NCBI GenBank assembly: GCA_947561585.1
Contig: CANNZV010000924.1
Coordinates: 49,714-113,713, forward strand
From: Caprella mutica
Lineage: Eukaryota > Arthropoda > Malacostraca > Amphipoda > Caprellidae
Direction of reading: 5' to 3'
DNA: 64,000 bases
In this document: positions 35,876 through 47,980 of the stretch, piece after piece
How the letters are laid out: every line of letters starts with the position of its first letter
Position numbering within the stretch: position 1 is the first letter of the stretch
The notes under the pieces: model-generated
Database searches by the model: none
Seen by the model: only the letters and a program-made list of their open reading frames with translations
What the model was told of the DNA's origin: nothing
Position numbers and translations under genes: made by a program

Positions 35876-38800
35876 TTTATGGAATTATATGTGATCTTGA
35901 TTGTGTGAGTGTTAATACCTAGCAACAGTTTAATCTATAAACATAATTCGTCTATGTGAGATCATACAAATGATGTACCACTATATGTATATGGATAATC
36001 TTTTACGACGAAATATATTCACGGGACACAGTTTTCAGTGAATATAAAAGAATTAAATCTTAATGATGACCAAAACGAGGAGCCATTTTAGTCAATTGGC
36101 TTCCGCACTTCAGTGGCAAGAGAAAAAAATCTAATGAAATTTTTACAATTTTTAGGATTCATATTTATTATGATTCATATCATTATAATCATAATATGAT
36201 ATTTAACATCATATCAAAATTAATGTACCCACATATTTTATTTCACGGAAATATAAACACAAATATAATAACAGTTGCACACTTGATTTTGAAACTATTA
36301 TTTAATTAATATATTCTTTAAAAGCTCCGTAGCTCATCTCAGAATATTTCTCATTACGAATGTAATATCTAAAGGTAAAATTTTACTTCAAAAATAATAA
36401 ACTTGATTGCTGCTCTAATCATACTTAATTAAAACAGTCGATTACGTGACGCGACAAAACTTTCACGGATAGATCTAGATACGCTGTTGCTGAATGAACA
36501 GCTGTAAGGTAATAGGAATAAAATATGGCATCTCTATGGGGTGGAGGAAATTGGTATTACAATTTCCATGTAGATTTTATGATAATGAAGTACTGTACAT
36601 ATAAATTTCGCAAGAAGTTTTAGTTACGTATCGTGGCTGTTATCACAGTAAAGTTTGCGGTGTTTGCATAAATGTTTCAGTTACTTTCAGAACATTTTTA
36701 TGAAGTATTTTTCTTATAAAAATTACATAGAAGAGCATAGAGTCCAACATATAGAGGAGTATTGCTGCTAATCTGTCACTAATTTACCAGTTGAACTTTT
36801 CTTAGAAGTAACAAATTTATTATGTTTTTAAACTTTACCAAGATGACAAAAGAAAAATAAACTTAGGAAATGTAACATCAAGATCAAACTTTGTTTTTGA
36901 GAAGAAAACCAATTTAAATGAGTGAACATTCTTTAGATGAAGTTCTGCTACAGCAAAAGAGAAAAAGTTTAAAACAAAAAAACATTGTCGAATTGAATAA
37001 CTTTCGTATAACTGAAAAGCTTCAGTGCAATCCAGCTGTAGAAAAAATGCAATATTACCTTATGGTGTTTAAATAAATTTGAATGAATTACCTGTGACAT
37101 TTTGTTATGAAATATCTAGTCATAAAATTATAATGGCTGGTCGTCATCATTCAATTGGGGATTGTACCTAATCACTGACAACAAATTATTCGACATTAAA
37201 TCATTCGTGATATATAGTAAATTAAAAACATTCTTAGTCTATCGTCACTTGATAATAAAAGCTAGTATACCTGGCATTATGATATCTTACGATAAAATAC
37301 GATAAATTTTTAATTTCTGTAATTGATAATTAAAACCGTCGGCAGATTATAAATTTTCTGAGTGGGTTTATATTATTTATATCAAAACAAACTAAGAAAT
37401 CCAATCAACATAATAATCCATTGGTTCATGCTAATTGGACAATAATTAACTCTCATCTATCATAAAATTTTCTGTTACTCGAGAACAATCAGAATGATGT
37501 TTTAAATAACGCTTACTGTTTATGTGTAAACAACGAATCAAATTGTTGCGATTTAAGTTTTCCATAATAATATATACAGTAAAGAATCTATCTATCACTC
37601 TTCACTCACCATTAATTTTTGGTTATCGTAGCCCCTATTATCCGCGATTGAAGGATCTATGAACGATAGATCATTCACTAACAAATGTTTTAAAGTCTTC
37701 ATCCCATTTGACCTTCTATTATAGCTTCTGTGATTGAATACCCTGGGGATTATTATTTATGCAGCCTACTTATCTTGCCATTCTGCCTCACAACACTTCC
37801 AGAATATGACACTTATATCTGTCGAGACTGCTGGAAGCCCCTGAAAACTTAAATACACTCACGATTTAGACTCAAGAAGTACTTCAACTCGAATTTCTTG
37901 GTCCTTGGAGCTTCTGAATAGTTTAATTCTCTTCAAAGTTTCGTCCAAGCCTCCTGAAGTGTTAATATGAGATGTTGATAAGAAGTGGAGGAGATGTTTG
38001 AAGTGGCCTTTTATCCTTCTGATAAATTATTTGTAACTATCAATTTCGTTTGGTATTCAAACTGATAGTTATATTACTCAGGATAATTCAATAGTTGTTG
38101 ACTCATGCTTACTAATTGAAACAACAATTTTTCTTAATTTACTTTGGTAATCGTATTATTAATGATATTTATTCAATAGTTTAAAATTCTCATTTTTTTC
38201 ATCTCAGTTTATGCGGAATGAATTTGTTCTAAGCCAAAAAGTTTTTGTTTTCCTATTTACTATTTGCCGAATGAGACTTTGACTAATAAGAATAAAGATT
38301 CAAATAAGTTAGTGTTTTTTTTAGATATGTACTGAAAAAAGTGAATACTGTAGTCTCTCGAACTAATAGCCTTTACTACTTTTGAATTAATTTTTCAATA
38401 GTCAATTGTATGTTCGTTAATAAATTTTTCGCATAGTAATTTGACATCAAAGTTACAAATCAATAATCTATACATCCAATATCGATGACGTCATTTAATT
38501 GTTGATGAAGACTCGTTACAGTCGAGTGAATGATTAATCCATAACGAGACAGAAATATCTGAGCAGTGAAGTGCTTTTAGGTATAATTGTTCTATTTTGA
38601 GAACTCATTAACAACTGTATTCATATTTTAATCACACGCTTTACAATCAATGTGTTTACTATCAATTTTGTTATTTACTATTCTTCACTTCAAATGAATT
38701 CTGGTGATACAATGTAAATGAAAAAGGAATTGGTCATTACTATCATAAATATATTTCATCGGAATCGTAAATCTTTCATACTTCAATGAAAGGTATTTTC

Positions 38801-39660
38801 CCGTTCGTGTATTTATCTGTGAAGTTGCAGTTTTGCTACGCGACTTCACATTAGTGTTCGCGTGTGTGAAATCACTGCTCCGTTATTTTTAACCGGTGAA
38901 TCTGCGTCATAGCATATCCTAAAAAGAATTTCCATTCCCCTGAGTTTTCCCTCTGACTTATTTTCTAGTTTCATTCATTTCAAAGATCGCATTAGAGCTC
39001 TGTGCGCACCATTTATCACGTGAAAACGAGTAACAATTTACTGAATGTGCGAAGAACAAGTTAGGTATTTCGTCATCACTTGGGAGTACTAACTCTTAGC
39101 GCTATTGTGATCGAAAAGAGACGAGAAAAGTGAAGTAATTGTTGTGACGAGAGCTTTCTTTAGGTATTAACTTTTTGCGTAAATGTTCTTATAAAAAAGT
39201 TATAGAAAACATGGAAATATGTAGTTTAGAATATGACTGGTACAATATTAACTTGAGGAATATATTATTATGAAATGTTTCAAATAATCAGTACAAGGAT
39301 AAGAAAAAGTATGTTTCATTTATATTTGCACACTTACAAATATTTTCTCAATTCATAGTTTATTCACAGCTATGAACTATACCCTGAGCTCAAGAATCAC
39401 GACTCAAGAGTAGTAAATAATAGGATACACAGTAGAATTAGCATTTTAGAGCTCTAAACTGACCTGTTTACACGCCTTCAGTATCGAAAGTCGCATCATC
39501 TAGCCCTTAGAACAATGATATTGTGGTGTAACTGAAGATTAAGACCATTGATTTTTTTCTATTGCAGTATCATAACCCTCTCTCGTGATGGTTATGTGAA
39601 AATTATACTCTATGAAGATTCAAAGCGGAATTATTTTCACCATGTAAAATTCCACCACAA
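35876..39660. other. AT-rich single-copy-like DNA, nothing recognised
   Basis: About 3.8 kb without a long open frame, tandem array, inverted pair or transposase motif that I can see. If host regulatory or exon sequence exists in this window, this is one of the few stretches not visibly made of repeats. Confidence 0.4.
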
Positions 39661-40469
39661 AAAATTCCTCTCAATTTTTACTCAAAATTCTCTATGGAAA
39701 TTTGAATAGTGTGTTTTCAATGGATTGTTTATCAGTTTATTTTGTTTGAAGCTCTGTTGAAAATTAGTGACGAAAGTTTTGGCTTTTGTTTCATCTTCGT
39801 GGATCTTAATTTCAGAATACAAAGGCAACAGGCCATTATTAATGAACATTTCCGGAAAACTTCGATGAGCATTTAAAGTGAGTAATTTTATGGTGGTTTG
39901 ATTCTGAAATATTTCAATAATTTAGTAAATTCACACACAAATGTATGAATTAATTCAAACCATTACAGATAAGTGTTTTTAGAATCTATATGAAAATTGT
40001 ATTTTTGAAACGTTGCAATATTTTAACTTTTTTGTACTTGGTAAATAACTTGAACGCCAACTTGTAAATTTTTAACTAAATATATATATATGTACTTTAT
40101 ACACACTATTTAAATTTCCATAGAGAATTATGGATAAAGATTGTAGAAAAGGATTCTTAAGATATTACCTCCATAAAATTTTTCACATTAAATGTTCATC
40201 GAAGTTTAACGAACTGTGTATAAATAATAACCTGTTGCCTTCCCATACCGATATTATACTCCATGATGATGCAACAAAAGCCAAATATTTTGTCACTATA
40301 TTTCGTCACAAATGAAATTGAAACGAAATCAGCAATAACACCAACTGGAAAAACAACTGAAGTTCGACGCTCTATATATATAGATGGGTAAAGTACCAAT
40401 ATACTTATTCAATTTCATGAAAAAAATGTGTAGGTAGTAAAAAATAATAGTAAAATAAAAATATAATCT
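39661..40469. repeat. Inverted and direct copies of a CACACTAT...CCATAGAGAATT repeat
   Basis: 'acacactatttaaatttcca' with 'tagagaattatg' at about 40,100-40,132 occurs inverted at about 39,680-39,715 ('attctctatggaaatttgaa' then tagtgtg). It occurs again directly at about 41,172-41,205. These are probably subterminal parts of Tc1-like elements. Confidence 0.5.
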
Positions 40470-41285
40470 ATTTCAAAATCGAGTTTCAAGGGTGGAAATA
40501 ATTATAAAACACACTTTAAAAATATATTGAAAAGGAAGCTAATTAGTAATTCTATTTTCTTCCTTTAGATGGCAGAGCATCAAGACATCTGTTTTGCAAG
40601 ATTTTCATAGTGAATTTGATTTCCAATATTGTTTGATGAAAGTTTTCATAGTTTTTTCTTTTAAATTTTCAAATTGGCGTCCATTGTGCTACACTCTCTG
40701 AGGCAAAATTCCTTTTCTATATGATCTAAATCTGTCGACTTTCTTGGCCAGTACAAAACTTGCATTTGTTTGGTTCTCCACCAGTTTTAGTTTGGGTAAA
40801 GGTGTGTTCTATGTATAGCTGAATTGTCATGTTCAAAAATTACATAATTGTTATTATTATTATTATTCAAATATGAGACAAGACTTCATTCCAACACAAT
40901 GATATATCAAGCTCAAATTCGTTTGCCTTCCTTGACTACGAACACCGATTTTCCTTTAGCACAGGTAATAACGGATCTTCTCTTAATTTGTCTCTTTGAA
41001 AGCATCTTTTCTTTCTTTCCTAAGTCATGTCAGTTTCACTGAGATCCATCGTGCCCTTTTGAAATTGGGAAAAAGCTAATTTTCCAATGTGAAAAAGTTC
41101 AAATTGGATGGACCCGATGGATCCAGTGCTATTGAAAATTGAATACATATTTTGCCACATAATTCATCTAGACACACTATCCAAATTGTCATGGAGAATT
41201 ATGTTGTAAAACGAAAATTATTGCGATTTTTAAAAGTGTGTTTTATTCTTATTTCCGCCCCTTTTATTTACCAAATATTAGTTAG
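40470..41285. mobile_element. Tc1-like element remnant
   Basis: Inverted arms flank a decayed transposase. About 40,478-40,515 ('ggtggaaataattataaaac' then acactttaaaaat) is the reverse complement of about 41,226-41,265 ('ttttaaaagtgtgttttatt' then cttatttccgccc). The element is short (about 0.8 kb), so it is internally deleted or fragmentary. Confidence 0.55.
40565..41090 (-). pseudogene. Tc1-like transposase pseudogene
   Basis: On the minus strand, VIFEHDNSAIH (about 40,811-40,839) resembles the second catalytic-Asp motif of Tc1 transposases (typically IFQQDNAPxH). In the same frame, WPRKSTDLDHIEK (about 40,712-40,750) resembles WPxxSPDLNPIEN. The Pro, Asn and Pro of that motif are changed to Thr, Asp and His, and a stop lies between the two motifs. 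Upstream coding is unrecognisable. It is clearly inactive. Confidence 0.65.
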
Positions 41286-41612
41286 ACGATGGGAGTAGTC
41301 AAGCTAAATTAACCTTGAAAGCACTACTACTCTGTCCTAAAAGGCGACTTTAATCCCCAAGGATTTAAAGGCTATTTCTTGTCCAGTTGAAAAGTTATCT
41401 ACCCATGAATGCAATCCCTAGGAGCTATCTACAAAAACTATATACCAAAATGGAGATTCTAAAACCGCTACACTTATTTTTCAACGGGGCATGTAACACA
41501 CATATCAAGGTGATGCACATCCTTTTAATATAAATTACTTTGAGAATTGCAACTTATATGACAAATGAAAGAAAAATCAAATAAAGCCAAATATGAGCAA
41601 CAACGTATGCAA

Positions 41613-41985
41613 CGAATACTTGTGATGATACGTTGTACTGATAAGTTGTGATGATAAGGTGTGATGATAAGATGTGATGATTAATTGTGATGATAAGTTG
41701 TAATGATAAGTTGTGATAATAAGTTGTAATGATAAGTTGTGATGATAAGTTGTGATAATAAGTTGTGATGGTAAGTTGTGATGATTAATTGTAATGATTA
41801 GTTGTGATGATAAGTTGTGATGATTAGTTGTGATGATAAGTTGTGATGATTAGTTGTGATGATAAGTTGTGATTATTAATTGTGATGATAAGTTGTGATG
41901 ATAAGTTGTGATGCTAAGTTGTGATGATAAGTTGTGATTATAAGTTGTGATGCTAAGTTGTGATGCTAAGTTGTGATGATGTCTC
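41613..41985. repeat. 13 bp minisatellite GTTGTGATGATAA
   Basis: About 28 units of 'gttgtgatgataa' with variants (tgatta, gataat, gatgct). The minus-strand frame at 41,850-42,095 is partly translated repeat (SQLSITTYHHNL) and is not a gene. Confidence 0.95.
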
Positions 41986-42168
41986 AAGACCTTATGAAAG
42001 TCCCGTGAAATAAATAAAAACAACCAAAGAATATGTGAAGAAAAGATTGGATCTGACAACTTAGAAGAAGAAACTTTTGCACTTTTAACATCCATTTACT
42101 AATAAATTAATAATCTACAATTCATTTCTTTATTTATATTTTCTGTATGTATAGTAATATTCTTTATA

Positions 42169-42482
42169 CCCTGCAAACAAAACCACTTTTGCATTAACTT
42201 GTTGTAAATTTACTGTGGTTAATATCTGTTATTAGTAAGGGAATTTACACAGAAATAAGAATGCGTAATAGTTAATAACTGTTATTTGTCCGGAAATTGC
42301 ATGTGGTTAGGATGATATATGGTTTTAAAATTAACTAACCACATGCTACACAAGTGTTCTTAAGATAGTTAGATTGATTTTATGTGGATTACACGAATTT
42401 TCATATTGTGTTACCATTAATCCTCATGTAATTACTAAACCATCTGCTCCCATGTGTATGCAGTGTAGAATTGTTTGCAGGG
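42169..42482. mobile_element. MITE with CCCTGCAAACAA termini and TA target duplication
   Basis: The left end 'ccctgcaaacaa' and right end 'ttgtttgcaggg' are perfect 12 bp inverted repeats. Both outer flanks are TA (42,167-42,168 and 42,483-42,484). Inside is a hairpin with 'gcatgtggttag' and 'ctaaccacatgc' arms (about 42,299-42,346). At 314 bp without a frame it is non-autonomous. Termini resemble the other CCC...GGG elements here. Confidence 0.75.
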
Positions 42483-42484
42483 TA

Positions 42485-43220
42485 CTATTTAATCATTGTA
42501 TTCTAAATAATCCAATAACACAAATATTGATGCAATGGAGAACCAGTTATTCTTAATGAACAAATAATTCTTATTGTTAAATTTTAATTTACATTACATA
42601 TTTTACTCATCCAATAATCTAGTGTTGAAAATCATTTAGCTCAAGCTGTTTACGGTAAAGACTTTCGAATCGTGCCTCAAGTACCAATTTGTTCATCTTC
42701 GAAGGAAAATTACCTCTTTATATCTTCAGAATTCAGATTTCATCCTTCCAGTCAGGATCAGTGTGCGAGTGGTGTCAGTGAAGTGAGGTAGTGGGCAGTG
42801 AGTGCTCCAGTGACAGTCGTTAGTAGGTTCTTCTTCAGAGCTTAACACATTAAAAGCATCATACGACATTTATGGTACACAGCGAACTTCCTCAACCTGC
42901 ATCATGAACCACTATTGGTTTTTTCAAAATTGATTTTTCTCCAATATATATTGAGTATTTTATTTAATTTAGTCTAATAATTATTATACAATAGTCAGCT
43001 TTGTAGAAGAGACACATCTTAGAAGTATGTTGTAAGCTAACTATTTATTCAATTCCCTTAGAAATGATTAATTGTTTTTCAAAGATTCCTAAATATGACT
43101 AATTGAAACAAAGTGCATTTTCAATGAATTTTATTAATTGTAAGAAGCATTAATTAAGATCCAAATTTTCAAGGCAACAAACTTTTTGATATATAGAAAA
43201 TATATGTTTATATAAAATAT
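42485..43220. other. AT-rich spacer, nothing recognised
   Basis: A short purine-rich stretch at about 42,755-42,800 ('agtgaagtgaggtagtgggc') stands out in composition only. No gene seen. Confidence 0.35.
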
Positions 43221-45929
43221 GGGTTTAAGAAATTTCGTCCACGGACAATTCTTTCACAGAAATTTCGTCCAAGAATTGCTATATTTTGTATTTTAAAATG
43301 CATATGTTATATATTTCATATTATTTTTCACTTTTACATTATAAATAGGCAGATGTAAATATATATATTATTATAGAGATTAAAGTCGAAATAATTCATA
43401 GGAATATAGAAATCTTTTTCTATCGATTATAATTATAAAATTAGATATGCTAAACAGGTTGACTGTATCTATATTTTATTTACCTCCTTTAATATTTATT
43501 TAGCAACGATTTCAATGAATGATGAAAATCTAAAATATGGAACTGAAATAATAAAAAGAATAAATGTGTAGACACGAAATAAAGATCATTATAATGATGT
43601 GTCCGAAAATGTGGAACAGTCTGAGAACACAGACGTTTTTTTTTCATTTTTTTATAAATAAACGTAACACTAAAAGTGACAATTTCTGGTTGACAGATGT
43701 TTCGTCGACAGACTTTCCATCGACAACACGTTTCGTCAACAAATTTTCGTATAGGGGATATTGTTATGTGACAAAACATGTACTTTAACAAAATAATGTA
43801 TCAAGCGATCAAATTACTAAATAGATTAATGGTATGGTGGGAAAAAAAAAATTGCCACAGTTTTTCAACTTCAATACTAAACCAAAACTACTCAATAATG
43901 TCAAATTATTTCTAAGTAATTTAAAAAATTATATGCAACACAAAACTTACAAAATATATCGTACCAAATAATGATATCATTGAAATCTAAATGACTAAAT
44001 CCCCACACAAATAACATTCTTCAACTTAATACTTTGTCTATAAAATAGCCTCGTGTCACAACTGTCAATTAAAGTTTTGTCTTGTTTGCTCGGGTTAAAA
44101 TGTCTCTTCGAGTAGGTTGAGAATAGCAATAATAATGTATTAGTTCTACAATATTGTGTAATGAAATCATATTTTTCTTGGAGCCTAGGGAGTATTTTCA
44201 ATATAATTTTCTTTACATGATCAAAAATCGAAAATGGGATATCGTTCGATTACTCTGAACTTCTTTAATATTTTAAGCCAATTTCTTGTTTCAAAGAATC
44301 ACTCTTTTTGGTAAAGAAAAGACCTAAAGTATCTATGAACATTCAACAGCGACATTTTTAATAAAATCTTTCCATTCAATCTAGGATTACCACTGAATTA
44401 CCGAACACTCACAGTAGTCGAACAGTGGGCATTTATCAACTGAAAATGTTTTATCAATGACAAAACCGATGATATAAATCTTACTATTATAAAACGTCAA
44501 TTATTGAGAGGAAATTGTTTTATATTTTGGAAAATCACAAACATAACTAGACCTAAAAATAATAAATTACTTTATAATTTTTTTTATTATTGAGTAGTTC
44601 TGTTTTAGTATTAAAGCAGAAAAACGATTGAATTATATTTAATTCTTTTCCTACTTACCATTATTTTATTTTGCAATTCGATCATGTGATACATTATTCT
44701 GTTAAAGTACATGTAACATTACAGTTTGGTAATATCCCATTTACAAAAATTTGCTGACGAAACGTCTCGTCGACGAAATGTCTGTCGACGAAACGTCTGC
44801 GCACCTAATTTCTAGCTATTTTTTTTATTTTATATCCCATTCAATTATTAATCACTAGCTTTGTTTGTTGTATGTATGACGTAAGTATTTTATGTAGTCA
44901 GTACTAAAAAAATTGTTATAAAAATGTAACATCTCAACCAATTGCTTCTAATATCCTAATCTGAATAATAATATTGATGTTTACTGTAGTTACCATAAAT
45001 GAACACCAAGAAAAATGTCTAAATTTTCTATCATTAATATACTGTAATAACATTGAGACATGCCTTGCAATCATTACGTATTTTATAAGACCGGGTTGTA
45101 ATAAAAGCTGAGCTTGTCTATATAATGAATATGACAGCATATCATTAAAAAAGTATTCAGTTTTATTATTTTACTGTTGTTGGCCAACAGGAGCGAGAGA
45201 AGAAGATTGCAATAGAAATTAAGGTAAAGACCACGAATTTCTAATTTTCTAGTATTTTCTACTTTTATATTGCAGAATGTATGGCCCAGTTACGAAATAC
45301 GACTCCTTCCAATTGATAATAAGGGTTTTGTGTGTTTTTAATGACGGCTGTCACGAAACACGACTCCTCATGTTATACGAAACGTAAGACCAACCTAACC
45401 TACCTTCAATTGAAAAGTGACAAGCCTTTCTATGTTTATCCCATTCAATTTGTCTAAGTAAAATTCAATAAGTACAACTTATTAAACCTTATAATACAAT
45501 GAAATATCTTTTATTAAACTTTATAATACAATGAAATATCCTTCATCAAATGTTTGAAGCTATCACATAAATATAAGTTGGCATAGTTTGCCGTAACTAT
45601 GATACAAAAATATGTTATTATATTTATTCTAATTATTATTGAATTCAAATAATTTCTTTACTAATACTTAAATGTAAATTAAGAGGAGACTGTTGTATTA
45701 ATATCGTCGCTATATAGATCGAGGAGTCGGAACGAATTTTTGTATTTCAAAGGAGATTTATTTCGCAACTGGGCCGAATATATATAAATGACAAATAATA
45801 TAAAATGTATACACATTATAAATATAATACAAAATGAAGCATTTCGTGGACGAATTGTCCGGGACAATATGTCTGTTGCATGGAATGTTCATGGACGAAT
45901 TGTCCGTTCGCATGAAATGTTCGTGCACG
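43221..45929. mobile_element. Tentative outer foldback-like element with TTTCGTCC / GGACGAA arms
   Basis: The left patch (about 43,228-43,275) holds 'aaatttcgtccacggacaat' and a second 'aaatttcgtccaag'. The right patch (about 45,838-45,929) holds the inverted type, 'cgtggacgaattgtccggga' and 'catggacgaattgtccgttc'. Flanks both read 'ataaaatat' (43,212-43,220 and 45,930-45,938), but such an AT-rich 9-mer could match by chance. It would enclose the better-supported element at 43,688-44,805. A segment near 43,600 matches the interior of the element at 11,863-12,691. Confidence 0.35.
43688..44805. mobile_element. GGT...ACC foldback-like element with near-perfect 8 bp target duplication
   Basis: The left arm (43,688-43,758) starts GGTTGACAGATGTTTCGTCG and continues with degenerate 'gtttcgtc(g/a)ac' units. 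The right arm (about 44,742-44,805) is its reverse complement, ending in ...CGTCTGCGCACC. The 8 bp flanks are CAATTTCT (43,680-43,687) and TAATTTCT (44,806-44,813), identical at seven of eight positions. The interior is AT-rich with no recognisable transposase. Confidence 0.68.
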
Positions 45930-46041
45930 ATAAAATATATGCATATGTAAAATATATGTTTATTAAAATTCAAGAGGTAAATTTTAATTCTAAAGATTGC
46001 AATTCAAAGGTGAATGATGAACTAACGATACAGTGTTCCAT
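45930..46041. other. Spacer between repeats
   Basis: Flank of the maT pseudogene, possibly its 3' untranslated end. Nothing further recognised. Confidence 0.3.
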
Positions 46042-46975
46042 TTATTCAAAATAACCACCCTTATTAAGAACTAAAGCTTTCAGTCTAAGAACGAATATAT
46101 AAAAAGCGGTACGTATTTTTTCTTGTGGAATTGCTTCCCATACCACTTGCAATTTTGGTTTTCAGGGACTCGAGAGAAGTTTAAGGAGTACCTGAGACTC
46201 TTTCTGAGTCCAATTAAGAAGTTCAACGGATTAAGGTCTGGACTCTTTTCTGGCCAGACATCTTTTCCTAAAAGGTTTTGGTTAATTTTGGTTAATCTGT
46301 AACCTATGGCAGCAACTTCGATTTCAAAATAAGAGAAGAGAGATGTACCGTTCTGAGTTTAAATTTATATCACAATATGAGGGGAAATCTTCTAATGGCC
46401 GACACAGAAGCCCACACCATCTCATACTTTGCATTTCTGACGTTTCGTCACAAATAAATTTGAAAAACTCCAAGCTTGATTATTCTGATTTTTCACAATA
46501 TTTAGAATGTCCAATATCTTCTCATCCATAAATACCAAGATAGGGAGAATGCCTTCAGCTAAGCTATCCAATTCAGAATGTAACGACTTTTGCAGCTCTT
46601 ATTATCGCATGATAGAGAGTACATCATGAAGTTTTATCATTTAATATGGGTTTGATCTGTAATATTCTTTCAGCACTAATACAATAAATTTTTGCTATCA
46701 CCGTCTCCTTCAGTCAGTTTCCTATAAAAAAGACTTGGGTTTCGATGCAAATTCTCTCGACGAGTGATTTTGATCACTATTGGTCCGTACGCTTCGTTCA
46801 CGGTCTCGTCTTGATTTAGTAGAGATGAAACCAGTTTCTTTGAAATTTTTTAAACCAATTTCCCAACAGTTGAATGTTTCATTAACATTTTTTTTAATTA
46901 ATGAATTAATCTCAACTTCTTTATGGAGCTTGATCACTATATTTCGATCTAGAGCTCCTTGAACTTTCGAGGTTA
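46042..46975 (-). pseudogene. maT-type mariner transposase pseudogene
   Basis: On the minus strand the N-terminal part reads ALDRNIVIKLHKEVEI, then KKNVNETFNCWEIGL and KETGFISTKSRRDRERS. This looks like a helix-turn-helix DNA-binding region. Further on come a VWASVSAIRRFPLIL block, the motif WPEKSPDLNPLNF (about 46,218-46,256) and a C-terminal block WEAIPQEKIR. An LKALVLNKGGYFE ending follows, closed by a stop at 46,042-46,044. Several frameshifts and stops separate these blocks, so it is inactive. Recognised by similarity to insect maT/mariner transposases. The WP..SPDLNP motif also links it to the pseudogene at 20,230-20,946, although the two are clearly diverged. Confidence 0.8.
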
Positions 46976-47115
46976 TGAAATTGAAAGTATGAATTTTGAA
47001 TTTATTCTTTTTGAAGTTTGAAAAGTTTGAAGTGTGTATTTGAAATCTAGATGCATGAAATAGGAATATTCTGTCACTAGTTAGTTTCAATGATCACTTT
47101 TCGATATTTATTTAA

Positions 47116-47976
47116 GGGGATCGTTCAGGTATTTTTTACATTTTTTTCGTTTTTTTTTTTTTTAATTTAGTTACCCTGCAAATCTACCAAAGAAAACTCA
47201 CAAAAAATTTCATTCACCTAGTACGTTTGTAAGTGTGTCAAACACGCTTCTCAGTTTGGGGGTTAGGGAGTTTTGAGGTTGTTTTGAGGTTGTTTTTGTG
47301 TTGTTTCTGTGTTGTTTTTTTGCCTCCCATTTTTGGTTGAAGGCTTCGTCGCTTCCTGGGTTGACCCCCGAAGCGACCTGATGAGTCTTCTTGGCTGGGA
47401 CGAAAAGCATATAGTTTTTTTTAAATTTAAAAAAATTTTGAAAAATATTTTTCTTCCTCCATTATCTCAGTACCATTTTTTCTCAAATTCTCCACGTTCA
47501 AAAGTATAGAACGTTTTGGGGGTTGGTGCTACAGAAAAATGTATAAGAGCTAATATGTTCAGACCGAAATTCCTAAGGTCGTGGTGAAGCCCTTTTCCTC
47601 TTAAGTTTTCTATAAACAATTTATTTTTTGAAAAAAAAAAAAAAAAAAAAAAAATGACAATTTTTTTTTAAAATTCAAATAAAAAAATTTTCAGATCGAA
47701 ATTCAAAAAAAGGGCTTCTAGACGACCTTAGGATAGTAGTAGAGAACATATTAGCTTCAATAAATTTTTCTGTAGCACCAACCCCCAAGCCGTTCTATAG
47801 TTTCCCGGGGGGGGTCGAAAAAGAAGGTTTTTCGACCCCCACGGGGGAGGGGGGCCCCAAAATGAAAAAATCTCACAAGAGAGCATATGATTATTTTTCA
47901 CTTTACACCTTATGTTAAAATCTCAGCTCAATCGGACAAGTATTATTGGTACATCCTAAATACCTGAACGATCCCC
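47116..47976. mobile_element. Palindromic DNA element, GGGGATCG...CGATCCCC termini, TTAA target sites
   Basis: Perfect 19 bp terminal inverted repeats ('ggggatcgttcaggtattt' and its complement, 47,116-47,134 and 47,958-47,976) are flanked on both sides by TTAA (47,112-47,115 and 47,977-47,980). A second, longer inverted pair lies inside. About 47,505-47,605 ('gggggttggtgctacagaaa' onward through 'aaggtcgtggtgaagccctt') is matched in reverse at about 47,705-47,800. The centre has a poly-A/T run. A G-rich hairpin with 'ggggtcgaaaaa' and 'tttttcgacccc' arms is at about 47,813-47,843. TTAA duplications are typical of piggyBac and Kolobok elements. No transposase is present. Confidence 0.8.
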
Positions 47977-47980
47977 TTAA

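Noticed and set aside
43564..43791. Overlapping frames on both strands near the foldback arm
   Set aside because: Low-complexity, partly arm sequence; only the short segment shared with 12,208-12,238 was kept, as a finding.
47210..47509. Frames in the TTAA-flanked element
   Set aside because: They lie in the palindromic non-coding interior and resemble no transposase.
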